Notes: generated by a model from the letters alone, not told the origin. DNA of 12,841 bases from JAQUSX01 sp035446985 (GCA_035446985.1 DAOTGG010000030.1:1-12841), one strand, 5' to 3'. Counted from the first letter of the stretch, positions 1 to 8,661 are shown. Numbers and translations: made by a program.

Positions 1-1599
1 CGCTTCACGCCGAGAAAAAGCCGAAAGTATTTTTGCGTGCGATTGTTTGGTTTGAGTGGTATCGTAATCCATTCTCAAAACGCCGACGTCGGGAAAAAGT
101 TTTTTTAAATAAGCCACTACTTGCTGAGTGCCTATTTTGCCTTGCCTGATATACTGGCTTTTACAGTTTGGGCAAAGGTCGAACATACGGTATCTTTTGC
201 CGCAGTAATGACATCTTAGTTCGTTTTCTTCGCTGTGGTATGTAAGCGAAACGTCGCAGTCTGTGCATTTTGCGACATAACCGCATTTGGAACACATTAC
301 AAAAGACGAAAAACCCCTGCGGTTGACGAATAACATAGCTTGATTGCCTTTTTTCACCACATCATTCAGCTCTTCCAATAGCCTTGATGAAAACATACCC
401 TTGTTTCCCGCTCTTATTTCCAAGCCCATATCGACTATTTCCACTTCAGGCATAGGACGGTTGTTGATACGGTTAGGCAAAGTCAACAGTTTGTAATCGT
501 CTTTTTGAGCGTGATAAAAACTCACCAGCGACGGCGTCGCGCTGCCCATAACAAGAGCGCAGCCGTTAAAGTTTGCCCGAAATTTCGCCACTTCAAGGGT
601 GTCGTAACGGGGATTGCTGTCGCTTTGGTAGCTTCCGTCATGTTCCTCGTCTATTATTATTACCCCCAGGTTATCTAAGGGGGCAAATATCGCGCTTCTC
701 GCGCCTATGGCAATATTGGCTTTATTTAGCCGCAGTCTTTCCCATTCGTCAAAACGCTCCCCAGCCGATAGCCCACTATGCAATAACGCCACTTTGTCGC
801 CGAAACGGGAACGGAAAAGCTTTAGCATATTGGGCGTAAGCGATATTTCAGGCACGAGCATAATAGCCTTCTTGCCTTCTGCTACTACCTTTGAAATAAT
901 GTTCAGATAAATTTCCGTTTTACCGCTGCCCGTTACGCCGAAAAGCAAATAAGTTTTTGTCATATCGGCTAGAATTTCATTTAGCACGTTTTGCTGTTCG
1001 GTAGTAAGGTTATGTATATTTTTCGGTGCGTTAAGTTCTTTATACGGTCTTCTTTCAGTCTGTTTACTGAGTATTTTTATTAAATCTCTGTCCGCTAGCA
1101 TCTTAACAGCCGTTCCGAATTTTTTATTCAGTTCCGCTGTCGGGGTTTCGGGGTTTTGCTGCAAAAATTCCACAAGCTCCAATTGTTTTTTTGCTCTTGG
1201 TGAGATTTGCCTTATTATATCTTCATACGAATAATCGTCAAGATTAAGCTTCGCCGCGTTCTCGTATTTTTGCTTTACCTTCCCCCCGCGCATTTGCGAC
1301 GGCAGACAAAGCCGTAATACATCCACCAGTCTGAGATTGTATTTTATTTTCAAAAATACCGCCATCTGAAGCATTTCGGGCAGTATTACCGTGTAATTAT
1401 CCAGAGGCGAAACGATGCTTTTGAGTTTTTCTTCGGGCAAATCCGACGTTTCTTTGCAACCGACGATATAACCTTCTATCTGCCGTCCCCCGAATGGAAC
1501 CAGCACTCTTTGCCCTATTTGAAAAAAGTCTTCGCCCTTGTAGTCGAAAACTTTGTCAACTTGGCTATTGGAAATATCAACGATTACCTCAAATACCAT
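1..1599 (-). CDS. priA: Primosomal protein N' (replication restart helicase PriA), 3' end cut off by window
   Basis: PriA recognises stalled or collapsed replication forks and reloads the replicative helicase in the cytoplasm. The frame is open for 533 codons from an ATG at 1599 and runs off the left edge; full PriA is usually about 730-800 residues, so the last third is missing. Visible parts: an N-terminal 3' DNA-binding region (MVFEVIVDISNSQVDKVFDY), Walker A GVTGSGKTE near residue 216, the DEEH helicase box near residue 315, GSATPS, and NRRGF. A zinc-binding insertion begins near residue 436 with CSKCGYVAKCTDC followed by CHYCG and CPNC, so all eight cysteines are present. The start lies 4 bp after the coaBC stop, with no clear Shine-Dalgarno sequence, which suggests translational coupling. 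It is the last visible gene of the yicC-gmk-rpoZ-coaBC-priA operon; def and fmt often follow in Firmicutes, but that part is outside the window. Confidence 0.97.
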   Translation of the reverse strand, partial: MVFEVIVDISNSQVDKVFDYKGEDFFQIGQRVLVPFGGRQIEGYIVGCKETSDLPEEKLKSIVSPLDNYTVILPEMLQMAVFLKIKYNLRLVDVLRLCLPSQMRGGKVKQKYENAAKLNLDDYSYEDIIRQISPRAKKQLELVEFLQQNPETPTAELNKKFGTAVKMLADRDLIKILSKQTERRPYKELNAPKNIHNLTTEQQNVLNEILADMTKTYLLFGVTGSGKTEIYLNIISKVVAEGKKAIMLVPEISLTPNMLKLFRSRFGDKVALLHSGLSAGERFDEWERLRLNKANIAIGARSAIFAPLDNLGVIIIDEEHDGSYQSDSNPRYDTLEVAKFRANFNGCALVMGSATPSLVSFYHAQKDDYKLLTLPNRINNRPMPEVEIVDMGLEIRAGNKGMFSSRLLEELNDVVKKGNQAMLFVNRRGFSSFVMCSKCGYVAKCTDCDVSLTYHSEENELRCHYCGKRYRMFDLCPNCKSQYIRQGKIGTQQVVAYLKKLFPDVGVLRMDYDTTQTKQSHAKILSAFSRREA

Positions 1600-1603
1600 T
1601 TTT

Positions 1604-2791
1604 TTATCTATTTATCTCGCTAACTATTTTATCAATAATTTTTTCCGCAACCGCGTTTTTAGTCATAAGCGGTAGTTCTTCCGTTCCGTCTTTTGTGATA
1701 AGCGTAACGATATTCGTGTCCGCGTTAAAGCCCGCGCCCGTTTTGGTTACGTCGTTCGCCACGCATAGGTCGGCGTATTTCTTTATGAGTTTTGCGGTCG
1801 CGTTTTCAAGCAAATTTTCGGTTTCTGCGGAAAATACGGTCAAGAATTTTTGACCTTTAACTTTGCCCACGCTTGCAGCTATATCGGGATTAGGCAAAAA
1901 TTTTGCAGTTAATTCTTTTTCTTTTATCTTATTGGCGGAATATTTTTCGGGTTTGAAGTCGCACGGCGCAGCAGCCATTACGACAATATCGCTCTTGTCA
2001 AGATTTTCAAAAACCTTGTCGTACATATCTTGTGTGGTCGTAACTGTTATTACATCGATATTTTTCGGCAGCTCAGCCGTATGTCTGCCGACAATTAACG
2101 TGACTTTCGCTCCGCGGTTAAACGCTTCCTGCGCAACGGCAAAACCCATTTTCCCGCTGCTGTCGTTAGTTATATATCTCACAGCGTCAAGCCGCTCGAT
2201 AGTTCCGCCCGCAGTCACCAAAATTTTTTTATTTTCCAAGTCGCGTTTTGGAAAAACGGTCTTTATTATCGTATCCAATATCACTTGCGTGTCGGCAAGT
2301 CTTCCGCTTCCGACGTCGCCGCAAGCAAGCCTGCCGCTATCGGGGTCAACGATTATCGCGCCCCTTTCACTGATTGTTTTCAGGTTTTGCTGAGTAACAG
2401 GATTTGTGAACATTCCCGTATTCATTGCGAGGCATACGATAATGGGTTTTTTGGTCGCCAATATAGTAGTGCTGAGCATATCGTCGGCAATACCATGAGC
2501 CATCTTCGCGATGATATTCGCCGTTGCGGGAACAATGACAAAAGCGTCCGCTTTTTTTGCGAACGAAATATGTTCGATTTCCCACGCGTGATTGCGGTCG
2601 AACATATCGGTAACGACAGCGGTCTTTGCCAACGCCTCAAAAGTAAGCGGTGCGACAAATTCCGTCGCGTTCTTTGTCATAATAACGTCGACGTGAGCGT
2701 TTTGTTTTACAAGTTTTGAAACAAGGTCGCACGCTTTATAAGCGGCTATACCGCCGCACACACCGACTATAATGTTCTTGCCTTTTAGCAA
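1604..2791 (-). CDS. coaBC: Bifunctional phosphopantothenoylcysteine decarboxylase / phosphopantothenate-cysteine ligase
   Basis: This enzyme catalyses two steps of coenzyme A synthesis: the ligation of 4'-phosphopantothenate with cysteine (CoaB) and the FMN-dependent decarboxylation of the product (CoaC). It has 395 residues, normal for the fusion. The CoaC half (about 1-180) shows GVCGGIAAYKA, the catalytic histidine in EIEHISF (H74), AMN around N124 and the active-site cysteine in RLACGDVGSGRLAD (C157). The CoaB half starts near 188 with VTAGGTIERLDAVRYI, the SSGKMGF loop, and KIK near 288-290 before LPNPDI. One oddity is that the usual proline of the PxMNxxM motif is leucine here (LAMNTGMF). 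The start codon is TTG, set by a GAGGAG 7 nt upstream that doubles as the last two codons of rpoZ; the stop of rpoZ is only a few bases from this start. Assignment is firm. Confidence 0.97.
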   Translation of the reverse strand: MLKGKNIIVGVCGGIAAYKACDLVSKLVKQNAHVDVIMTKNATEFVAPLTFEALAKTAVVTDMFDRNHAWEIEHISFAKKADAFVIVPATANIIAKMAHGIADDMLSTTILATKKPIIVCLAMNTGMFTNPVTQQNLKTISERGAIIVDPDSGRLACGDVGSGRLADTQVILDTIIKTVFPKRDLENKKILVTAGGTIERLDAVRYITNDSSGKMGFAVAQEAFNRGAKVTLIVGRHTAELPKNIDVITVTTTQDMYDKVFENLDKSDIVVMAAAPCDFKPEKYSANKIKEKELTAKFLPNPDIAASVGKVKGQKFLTVFSAETENLLENATAKLIKKYADLCVANDVTKTGAGFNADTNIVTLITKDGTEELPLMTKNAVAEKIIDKIVSEINR

Positions 2792-2795
2792 AGTC

Positions 2796-2990
2796 TTACT
2801 CCTCTACTATCTTGATTTTTCCTTCGGCAAGTTCTTCCGCTGCCAAAGAAATAGGTTTTTCTTTCGCGCTGATTTCGTCTTTGTTTTGAAGGTCGTTTAT
2901 TTGTTTTGCTCTTTTTGACAAAGCGCAGCACAAAATATATTTGTTCTTCGCAATTTTTACCATATCGTCAATCGGCGGTTTTGTTATCAT
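2796..2990 (-). CDS. rpoZ: DNA-directed RNA polymerase omega subunit
   Basis: Omega is the small subunit that helps the beta' subunit fold and assemble into RNA polymerase. The 64-residue product has the usual Firmicute pattern: an N-terminal KPPIDDMVKIAKNKYILCCALSKRAKQIND followed by KPISLAAEELAEGKI, the conserved helix region of the family. The start is an ATG at 2990, 23 nt inside the end of gmk, with AAGGAG at 3001-3006 placed 10 nt upstream; that ribosome site sits within the gmk reading frame, so the two genes are probably coupled. Length matches the family (about 60-75 residues in Gram-positives). It sits between gmk and coaBC, the standard position in Firmicutes. Confidence 0.93.
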   Translation of the reverse strand: MITKPPIDDMVKIAKNKYILCCALSKRAKQINDLQNKDEISAKEKPISLAAEELAEGKIKIVEE

Positions 2991-3585
2991 TTATTTTCAT
3001 CTCCTTAATAATTTGAATTATTTTATTAACAGCGTTATCAACGGTATCGTTAATAACGACGTAATCGTATATTTGACGGCATTTCATCTCTTCTTCAACC
3101 CGCAAAAGCCTTTCGTCAAGTTGATTCTGCGATTCGGAGTTTCGGCAAACAAGCCTTCTTTTCAGTTCGTCAATGCTTGGCGCGTCAATGAAAAAAAGTT
3201 TTGCCTCGGGGTATTTTTCTTTTACTTGTTTTGCGCCCGCAATATCTATTTCCAATAAAACGTCTTTGCCTTGCTCTAAGTTTTCAAAAACGTATTTAAC
3301 GGGAGTGCCGTAATAATTTTCAAAATGACGGTCGTATTCCAAAAATTCCCCGTTACTTATCATACTTAAAAATTCTTCTTCATTTATAAAAAAGTAACTT
3401 ACTCCGTCGACTTCTCCGTTACGGGGTTTTCTTGTCGTTGCGGATACCGAGAGCATAATTTCGGGCATACGGCGCAATAATTCGCACACAACCGTGCCCT
3501 TGCCCGCGCCGCTGGGACCGCTCATAATGAGCAGGTGCCCCTTATTCGATGTTTTGTATTTGCTCTCTGATTTTTTCGATTTCAT
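2968..3585 (-). CDS. gmk: Guanylate kinase
   Basis: It phosphorylates GMP to GDP with ATP, in the cytoplasm, and so feeds GTP and, indirectly, (p)ppGpp pools. In 205 residues it shows the P-loop GPSGAGKGT (23-31), the GMP-binding stretch SATTRKPRNGEVDGVSYFF, FLEYDRHFENYYGTP, LEIDIAGAKQVKEKYPEA, and the lid region RNSESQNQLDERL. The start at 3585 overlaps the end of yicC by 44 nt. No other ATG, GTG or TTG lies between it and the methionine directly before the P-loop (IMSGPSG), and starting there would remove the first beta strand, so the overlapping start is preferred. It gives a 14-residue basic N-terminal tail (MKSKKSESKYKTSN) that typical Gmk lacks. A GGAG lies 12 nt upstream. The remA gene that separates yicC and gmk in Bacillus is absent. 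Confidence 0.96.
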   Translation of the reverse strand: MKSKKSESKYKTSNKGHLLIMSGPSGAGKGTVVCELLRRMPEIMLSVSATTRKPRNGEVDGVSYFFINEEEFLSMISNGEFLEYDRHFENYYGTPVKYVFENLEQGKDVLLEIDIAGAKQVKEKYPEAKLFFIDAPSIDELKRRLVCRNSESQNQLDERLLRVEEEMKCRQIYDYVVINDTVDNAVNKIIQIIKEMKINDNKTAD

Positions 3586-4417
3586 TTTTCAATTCCACTC
3601 CGCAACCTGTAATATTAACGTTGTTTGATTTTGAACAAATAGTGTTTGCCTCGCGGTTAAATTCCTGTATCAAAAAGTCGAGTTTTCTGCCTACGGCTTC
3701 ATTGCTTTTGAGCAATTTTTTCGTCTGAGCGATATGACAGTAAATTCGGTCGATTTCTTCGTCTATGCTTGCCTTGTCTGCAAAAAAAGCTACTTCGTTT
3801 ATTAGCCTTGCCTGGTCGATTTCCACGCAGCCAAGCACTTCGGTTATTCGCTGCGTTAATTTTTCTCTATATTCGGTTACTACCTTCGGAGCATATTCTT
3901 TTATCTCGCTCGTCAGTTTTTCAACGGTTATTAGTCGCTGAAAAATAATATTTTCAAGCTTTTCGCCTTCCGCTTCGCGCATTTGGTTAAGTTTGTCGCA
4001 CGCGTCGCTCACGGTGTTTTCCACAAAAGCGGATATTTCTTCTTCGTCAAACTGGTTTACGTTAAACGTTAACACGTCTCCCGAACGCATAAGAGCGTTA
4101 AGCTGAAAATCATCTTTTAATTCAAAATTTTCTTTTAGCGTCTTTGCGGCGTCGAGTATGTTTTTCGCCAAATTTACGTCCAAAATAACTTGTTTTGAAT
4201 CTTCGTTGTGGTCGGTGTAGTTGATAAAAACGTCAATGTGTCCGCGGTTCATTTTCTTCGCCACGGTTTTTCTTATCACGTCTTCAAAAGCGATAAAAGC
4301 TCTGGGCAGCTTTGTGTTTACGTCCAAATATCGGTGATTTACCGCCTTTAACTCCACGGTAAGTTCGCGTCCGTTACTTTCCGCCGTTACACGGGCGTAA
4401 CCCGTCATACTTTTCAT
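3542..4417 (-). CDS. yicC: YicC/YloC family endoribonuclease
   Basis: This family has recently been shown to contain endoribonucleases; E. coli YicC acts on small RNAs. The product has 291 residues, the usual length. The diagnostic N-terminus MKSMTGYARV is present, followed by ELKAVNHRYLDVNTKLPR, and so is the C-terminal signature KLDFLIQEFNREANTICSKS with a closing VELKNEIEKIREQIQNIE helix. It is the first gene of the yicC-gmk-rpoZ-coaBC-priA operon and has its own promoter in the end of ligA, giving a leader of about 120 nt. AAGGA sits about 11 nt before the ATG. Its exact RNA targets in this organism cannot be inferred from sequence. Confidence 0.94.
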   Translation of the reverse strand: MKSMTGYARVTAESNGRELTVELKAVNHRYLDVNTKLPRAFIAFEDVIRKTVAKKMNRGHIDVFINYTDHNEDSKQVILDVNLAKNILDAAKTLKENFELKDDFQLNALMRSGDVLTFNVNQFDEEEISAFVENTVSDACDKLNQMREAEGEKLENIIFQRLITVEKLTSEIKEYAPKVVTEYREKLTQRITEVLGCVEIDQARLINEVAFFADKASIDEEIDRIYCHIAQTKKLLKSNEAVGRKLDFLIQEFNREANTICSKSNNVNITGCGVELKNEIEKIREQIQNIE

Positions 4418-4536
4418 ATATTCGGTTTTCCTTGTAGTTTTATTTCACAACCGTTTTTTCAATTATTTTTACGGTTAATGACGAATTTAATAGCGATAAA
4501 ATAACTCTAATTCGCTTATAAGCCAAAAATCACCTA
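4418..4536 (-). other. yicC 5' leader with two short inverted repeats
   Basis: This AT-rich leader holds two possible stems. CGAATT pairs with AATTCG (4482-4487 with 4509-4514), next to the palindrome GCTTATAAGC at 4514-4523. AACCGT pairs with ACGGTT (4449-4454 with 4471-4476). Neither is followed by a run of T in the transcript, so these are not obvious terminators, and I do not recognise a riboswitch. Function, if any, is unknown. Confidence 0.3.
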
Positions 4537-4542
4537 TTAATT

Positions 4543-4572
4543 ATTATATCACAGCGTGTCAATCGTTTTCAA
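4543..4572 (-). promoter_or_regulatory. Sigma-A promoter (extended -10) for the yicC-priA operon
   Basis: Read on the minus strand, TTGAAA (4572-4567), an 18-bp spacer and TATAAT (4548-4543), preceded by TGA, make an extended -10 promoter. The -35 element lies inside the last codons of ligA and the -10 just after its stop codon. Predicted transcription starts near 4536, leaving about 118 nt of leader before yicC. Confidence 0.72.
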
Positions 4573-6493
4573 GCATTTTGATAAACTGTTCTTCATCGAT
4601 TATTTCTATACCGCTTGCTTTGGCAGCGTCAAGTTTGCTGCCAGCGTCAATACCAGCTATCACAAGATTTACGCTTTTACTGACGGTTGACGATATTTCG
4701 CCGCCTTTTTGCTCGATTAATTTTTGCGCTTCGCTGCGGCTGTATTTAGTAAGACTTCCCGTCAAAACGACTTTTTTGCCGCTGAAAACGCCTTCCGCTT
4801 TTTTCTCAAATTTAGGATTTATTCCATATTCACTCAGTAACTCTATTTGTTTAAGGTTAAATTCGTCTGAAAAATATTCCGCGATACACCGAGCGACTAC
4901 TTCGCCGATTTCATTTATTTTTGTCAGCTCCGTTTCGGTCGCCTGGCTCAAAGCGTCTATATTCAAGTAAATTCGAGCCAAATCTTTTGCGGTCACGCTG
5001 CCTACGTTGTCTATTCCTAAAGCGTAAATAAAATTAGCGAGTTTTACTTTTTTGCTTTTTTCAATAGCTTGAAGCAAATTATTTATTTTTTTATCTTTGA
5101 AACCGTCGAGTTTTTCTAGGTCGCTCTGCGTAATATTGTACAGCGCGGCTATGGATTTCACATTTAAAACGTCGACCAGCTGCTCAACAGTTTTATCCGA
5201 AAGTCCTTCAATGTCGCATCCGCTTTTTTCAGCGTAATGCGTGAGCCTTTGCACAATCTGCGGTCTGCAGCCGTCGTCGTTGGGGCAGTATAAATTCGCA
5301 CCCCTTTCAACCAATGCGGTGCCGCATGCTGGGCAATATTCGGGTTTTAATATCGTTTCGCTGTCAATGGTCTTTGCGGCAAGTCCCAATACTTCGGGTA
5401 TAACTTCGTTGCTTCTGCGAATAAATACCATACTGCCTGTTGAAAGATTTTTGCGCTCTATATCGCCAAAGTTATTTAACGTCGCTCTTTTTATTGTCGC
5501 GCCGCATAGCTCGACTGGGCTTAAATTGGCGAGTGGGGTGAGCTTGCCCGTGCGTCCGACTTGCCAGTCAACCGACAATAATTTTGTCGTAACCTGTTCA
5601 GCTTCAAACTTAAAAGCGATCGCCCACCGCGGAAATTTGTCGGTGTAACCCAGCTGTTCCCTGATTGCATAGTCATCGACTTTGATGACTGCTCCGTCTA
5701 TCAAAAAATCGTATTCTGAACGCTCTTTGTCGATTTTTTGCACAATTTCTTTTATCTGTTCGAAAGTTTTGACTTTAATAAATACGTCGTTAGTTTTAAA
5801 TTTATTTATCTTTAAAAACTCGACAAGGTCGGTTTGGGAGTTAAATTCATTTTCGCAATATCCGTTAGAATAAAAGACCACGCCGAGTTTTCGGCTTGCC
5901 GTAACCTTTGAATCAAGGTTTCGTAACGCTCCGGCGGCTGCGTTACGCGCGCTTTTTAGCGTATCGTTAGGGTGTCTTTCGTTATATTCTTTTAACGCCG
6001 ACAGCTTCATTATACCTTCGCCGCCAAGCTCGATTAGTCCGTTATAGTTTATCGTAAGCGGGACGTTTTTTATTGTCTTAACTTGCTCGGTTATATCTTC
6101 GCCCGTTACGCCGTTGCCCCTTGTAGACGCGCTTATAAATTCGCCTTTATCGTAAGTAACTACTACCGTCAAGCCGTCGTATTTGAGCTCTACCGTAAAT
6201 TCGGCGTCTGGATAAAGTTTTTTTACTTTAGTTACCCAGTCGCCCAGTTCGCCGAATGTCTGTGCTTTATCAAGCGAATAAAGCCTTTTTATATGCGTAT
6301 GCTCTACAAACTTAGCCAAAGGCTCTCCGCCCACTCTGCGCGTCGGGCTGTCAGGCAAAACAATCCCCGTCTCTTTTTCCATTAAGACGAGCTTGTCGTA
6401 CAGCGCGTCGTACTCGCTGTCCGAAACTGTGGGATTGTCCAAAACGTAATATTCGTACGCCCATTGATTAAGTTTTCTGACTATTTCTTTCAT
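4559..6493 (-). CDS. ligA: NAD+-dependent DNA ligase LigA
   Basis: LigA seals nicks in duplex DNA using NAD+, joining Okazaki fragments and finishing repair. The 644 residues contain domain Ia (YYVLDNPTVSDSEYD, near 15-29), the adenylated lysine K104 in ELKYDG, STRGNG with R125, the motif III glutamate E159, RNAAAGALRNLD (183-194), lysines K271 and K295, an OB fold (VGRTGKLTPLANLSPVEL), a four-cysteine zinc site at C387, C390, C403 and C409, helix-hairpin-helix repeats (about 425-540), and a C-terminal BRCT domain (about 568-641). It belongs to the more divergent Firmicute branch: LYSLDKAQ, GGEGIM and RRSNEVIPEV replace the commoner LSLDNAF, RGEVFMP and KRAGDVIP patterns. The ATG follows directly on the pcrA stop (TAAATG), with GGAG 12 nt upstream, so translation is probably coupled. 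Confidence 0.97.
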   Translation of the reverse strand: MKEIVRKLNQWAYEYYVLDNPTVSDSEYDALYDKLVLMEKETGIVLPDSPTRRVGGEPLAKFVEHTHIKRLYSLDKAQTFGELGDWVTKVKKLYPDAEFTVELKYDGLTVVVTYDKGEFISASTRGNGVTGEDITEQVKTIKNVPLTINYNGLIELGGEGIMKLSALKEYNERHPNDTLKSARNAAAGALRNLDSKVTASRKLGVVFYSNGYCENEFNSQTDLVEFLKINKFKTNDVFIKVKTFEQIKEIVQKIDKERSEYDFLIDGAVIKVDDYAIREQLGYTDKFPRWAIAFKFEAEQVTTKLLSVDWQVGRTGKLTPLANLSPVELCGATIKRATLNNFGDIERKNLSTGSMVFIRRSNEVIPEVLGLAAKTIDSETILKPEYCPACGTALVERGANLYCPNDDGCRPQIVQRLTHYAEKSGCDIEGLSDKTVEQLVDVLNVKSIAALYNITQSDLEKLDGFKDKKINNLLQAIEKSKKVKLANFIYALGIDNVGSVTAKDLARIYLNIDALSQATETELTKINEIGEVVARCIAEYFSDEFNLKQIELLSEYGINPKFEKKAEGVFSGKKVVLTGSLTKYSRSEAQKLIEQKGGEISSTVSKSVNLVIAGIDAGSKLDAAKASGIEIIDEEQFIKMLEND

Positions 6494-8629
6494 TTATTTT
6501 ATTATCTCCAAAGGAGCGTATTTTAGAGCGAGAGTTTTTTTGCCGACTTTATCAAAAATTATGTCGGCGTTGCCGTTTGCAATATTAAGTATCATACCTT
6601 TTCCAAACGTCAAATGATTGACCACATTACCGACTTTGTACTTTGATATTTCTTTGTCGTCTTTGGTTTTTGGAGCGGCGGCTTTGACAGTCGGCTGAAA
6701 ATCAAACTCGCCGTAAAGCTGCTGTTTTTTCGGCGAAATGAGTTCGCACGCTTCGTTGAAAAATCTTGAAGCAATCGTACCGCTGCGGTCGCCGAACAAA
6801 AATCTGCTTTTTGCGCGCGTGAGATATAGCCGCTGTTTTGCCCGAGTTACGGCAACATACATAAGTCTGCGTTCTTCTTCCATTTCCTGTTCGTTAAACA
6901 TCGCCCGACTAATAGGCATAATATTTTCATCAAGACCGACTACAAAAACGGTGTCAAATTCCAGTCCTTTCGCGCTGTGAATAGTAGCCAAAGTAACGGC
7001 GTCTCCGCTTTCTTTGTCGGAATCCGAGGTCAAACTAACCGATTGCAAAAAGTCTTCTACAGTCGCGCCCTCGTTGTTTTCCTCGTATTCTTCCGCCGCT
7101 AGGACAAACTGGTCGATATTCATAGCCTTTTCGTCCGCGTCGTCCGTATCTTTAAAACTTTCCCGAAAACGAATTGTCTTTATCATATTTTCCACAAAGT
7201 CCGTGAGGGTATATTCCGCCGCGTGTTGTGATAAAACTTGATAAGTTTCGTAAAAACTTTTTATTTTAGTCTTCGTTCCGGAAGAAAAATCTTCCAGATT
7301 ATCGTCGTTTGAAATATACTCGACGATACTTATGCCGTTTTCGATAGACGCTTCCCTTAGTTTGCTTTGAGTGGTATCGCCTATTCCCCTTTTGGGGGTA
7401 TTGATAATTCTTAGTAACGCTTCGTTGTCGGATTTATTTATTACCGCGCGCATATACGCGATTAAGTCTTTTATTTCTTTGCGCTCAAAAAATTTGAAAC
7501 CGCCGTAAACTCGGTGCGGAATATCGTATTTCAAACATTCCTGCTCAAAAACACGCGAAAGAGCGTTAAGCCGCATAAGTATGGCAAAATCGCCGTAACT
7601 GCGTCCCGAATAACGCATCAAAGAATTTATTTGCGAAATAACGTACGCCGCTTCCTCGTTTTCGGTAAAAGCGGAAAAGGTTTCCACCTTTACGCCGCCG
7701 TCGCTGTCAGTCCAAAGCTTTTTGTCGTGACGGGACAGATTTTTTGAGATAATTTCGTTTGCCACGTCCAAAATTTTCTTTGAAGAACGGTAGTTTTGTT
7801 CGAGTTTAAAAACTTTCGCGTCGGGGTAGTCGTCGGAAAAATGCAAAATATTAGTCACGTCAGCCCCGCGCCAGCCGTAAATAGACTGGTCGTCGTCGCC
7901 AACGACGAAAAGATTGCGGTATTTACTCGCAAGCATTTTAAAAATATCATACTGCACTTTGTTGACGTCCTGAAACTCGTCGATGCTTATATATCTAAAT
8001 CGTTCCTGGTAAAAATTCAGCGTTTCGGGAAACTCGGAAAAAAGTCTGTGGACGTTTAAAAGCAAATCATCAAAATCCATCGCGTTATTGTCACGCAAAA
8101 TCTTTTCGTATTCGGCGTAGATTTTGCATACTGTGCCGATATCATCGCCTTCCATTTCCTTGCGGTACTCGTCGGGAGACATAGCGTATGTTTTCGCTAT
8201 AGAAATATGTTTTGCCGCGAGTTTTTTTATACGGTCATCTTCTATACCTCGACGTTTACATATTTCTTTTATAACTTTTGCAGAATCCTGCTCGTCGTAA
8301 ATGGAAAAATTACTTTCATAGCCGAGTTTTTTCGCTTCGTAACGCAAAATTTTTCCGCACAGCGAGTGTATGGTCGAAATCGTCATCAACTCGGCGGAAC
8401 AATCCATATTTTGCAAACGTTCCCGCATTTCGTTCGCAGCTTTATTTGTAAAAGTTATCGCTAAGATATTTCTCGGATCGACGCCAATGGAAACAAGGTA
8501 AGCGATACGGTGCGTAAGCACTCGCGTTTTGCCCGAACCAGCCCCCGCAAGCACCAACACAGGTCCTTCCGTGGCTTGCGCCGCGGCTTTTTGCACGTCG
8601 TTAAGTTTGTCAAAAATATTGTCAGTCAA
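6494..8629 (-). CDS. pcrA: ATP-dependent DNA helicase PcrA (UvrD/Rep family)
   Basis: PcrA is the essential superfamily 1A 3'-5' helicase of Gram-positives, used in nucleotide excision repair, plasmid rolling-circle replication and removal of RecA or RNA polymerase from DNA. Motifs are in order: Walker A AGAGSGKT (28-35), ITFTNKAANEM, DEFQDVN (Walker B), VGDDDQSIYGWRGAD, QNYRSS, ATIHSAKGLEFDTVFVVGL, and RRLMYVAVTRAK. The C-terminal KVGNVVNHLTFGKGMI is the Tudor-like domain that contacts RNA polymerase in PcrA. I place the start at the TTG at 8629 (711 residues) because GGAG lies 7 nt upstream and the protein then begins just before the conserved LNDVQ. The in-frame TTG at 8671 lies upstream of the predicted -10 element. 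It shares a transcript with ligA. Confidence 0.96.
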   Translation of the reverse strand: MTDNIFDKLNDVQKAAAQATEGPVLVLAGAGSGKTRVLTHRIAYLVSIGVDPRNILAITFTNKAANEMRERLQNMDCSAELMTISTIHSLCGKILRYEAKKLGYESNFSIYDEQDSAKVIKEICKRRGIEDDRIKKLAAKHISIAKTYAMSPDEYRKEMEGDDIGTVCKIYAEYEKILRDNNAMDFDDLLLNVHRLFSEFPETLNFYQERFRYISIDEFQDVNKVQYDIFKMLASKYRNLFVVGDDDQSIYGWRGADVTNILHFSDDYPDAKVFKLEQNYRSSKKILDVANEIISKNLSRHDKKLWTDSDGGVKVETFSAFTENEEAAYVISQINSLMRYSGRSYGDFAILMRLNALSRVFEQECLKYDIPHRVYGGFKFFERKEIKDLIAYMRAVINKSDNEALLRIINTPKRGIGDTTQSKLREASIENGISIVEYISNDDNLEDFSSGTKTKIKSFYETYQVLSQHAAEYTLTDFVENMIKTIRFRESFKDTDDADEKAMNIDQFVLAAEEYEENNEGATVEDFLQSVSLTSDSDKESGDAVTLATIHSAKGLEFDTVFVVGLDENIMPISRAMFNEQEMEEERRLMYVAVTRAKQRLYLTRAKSRFLFGDRSGTIASRFFNEACELISPKKQQLYGEFDFQPTVKAAAPKTKDDKEISKYKVGNVVNHLTFGKGMILNIANGNADIIFDKVGKKTLALKYAPLEIIK

Positions 8630-8640
8630 TGCGTCTCTCC
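8630..8640 (-). promoter_or_regulatory. Ribosome binding site that fixes the TTG start of pcrA
   Basis: The minus strand reads GGAGAGACGCA immediately before TTG at 8629, a Shine-Dalgarno GGAG with 7-nt spacing. The alternative start at 8671 has no such site. Confidence 0.75.
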
Positions 8641-8661
8641 GTGTATTTTTTGGTACTCTAT

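Noticed and set aside
1863..2719. Plus-strand open frames opposite coaBC
   Set aside because: They overlap a fully conserved enzyme gene on the other strand and show no known motif or ribosome site; they are antisense shadows, as are the other plus-strand frames opposite ligA, pcrA, mtaB and padR.
1604..2791. Inactive CoaBC because of P to L in the PxMNxxM motif
   Set aside because: The catalytic histidine, asparagine, cysteine and CoaB residues are intact, so loss of activity is not supported.
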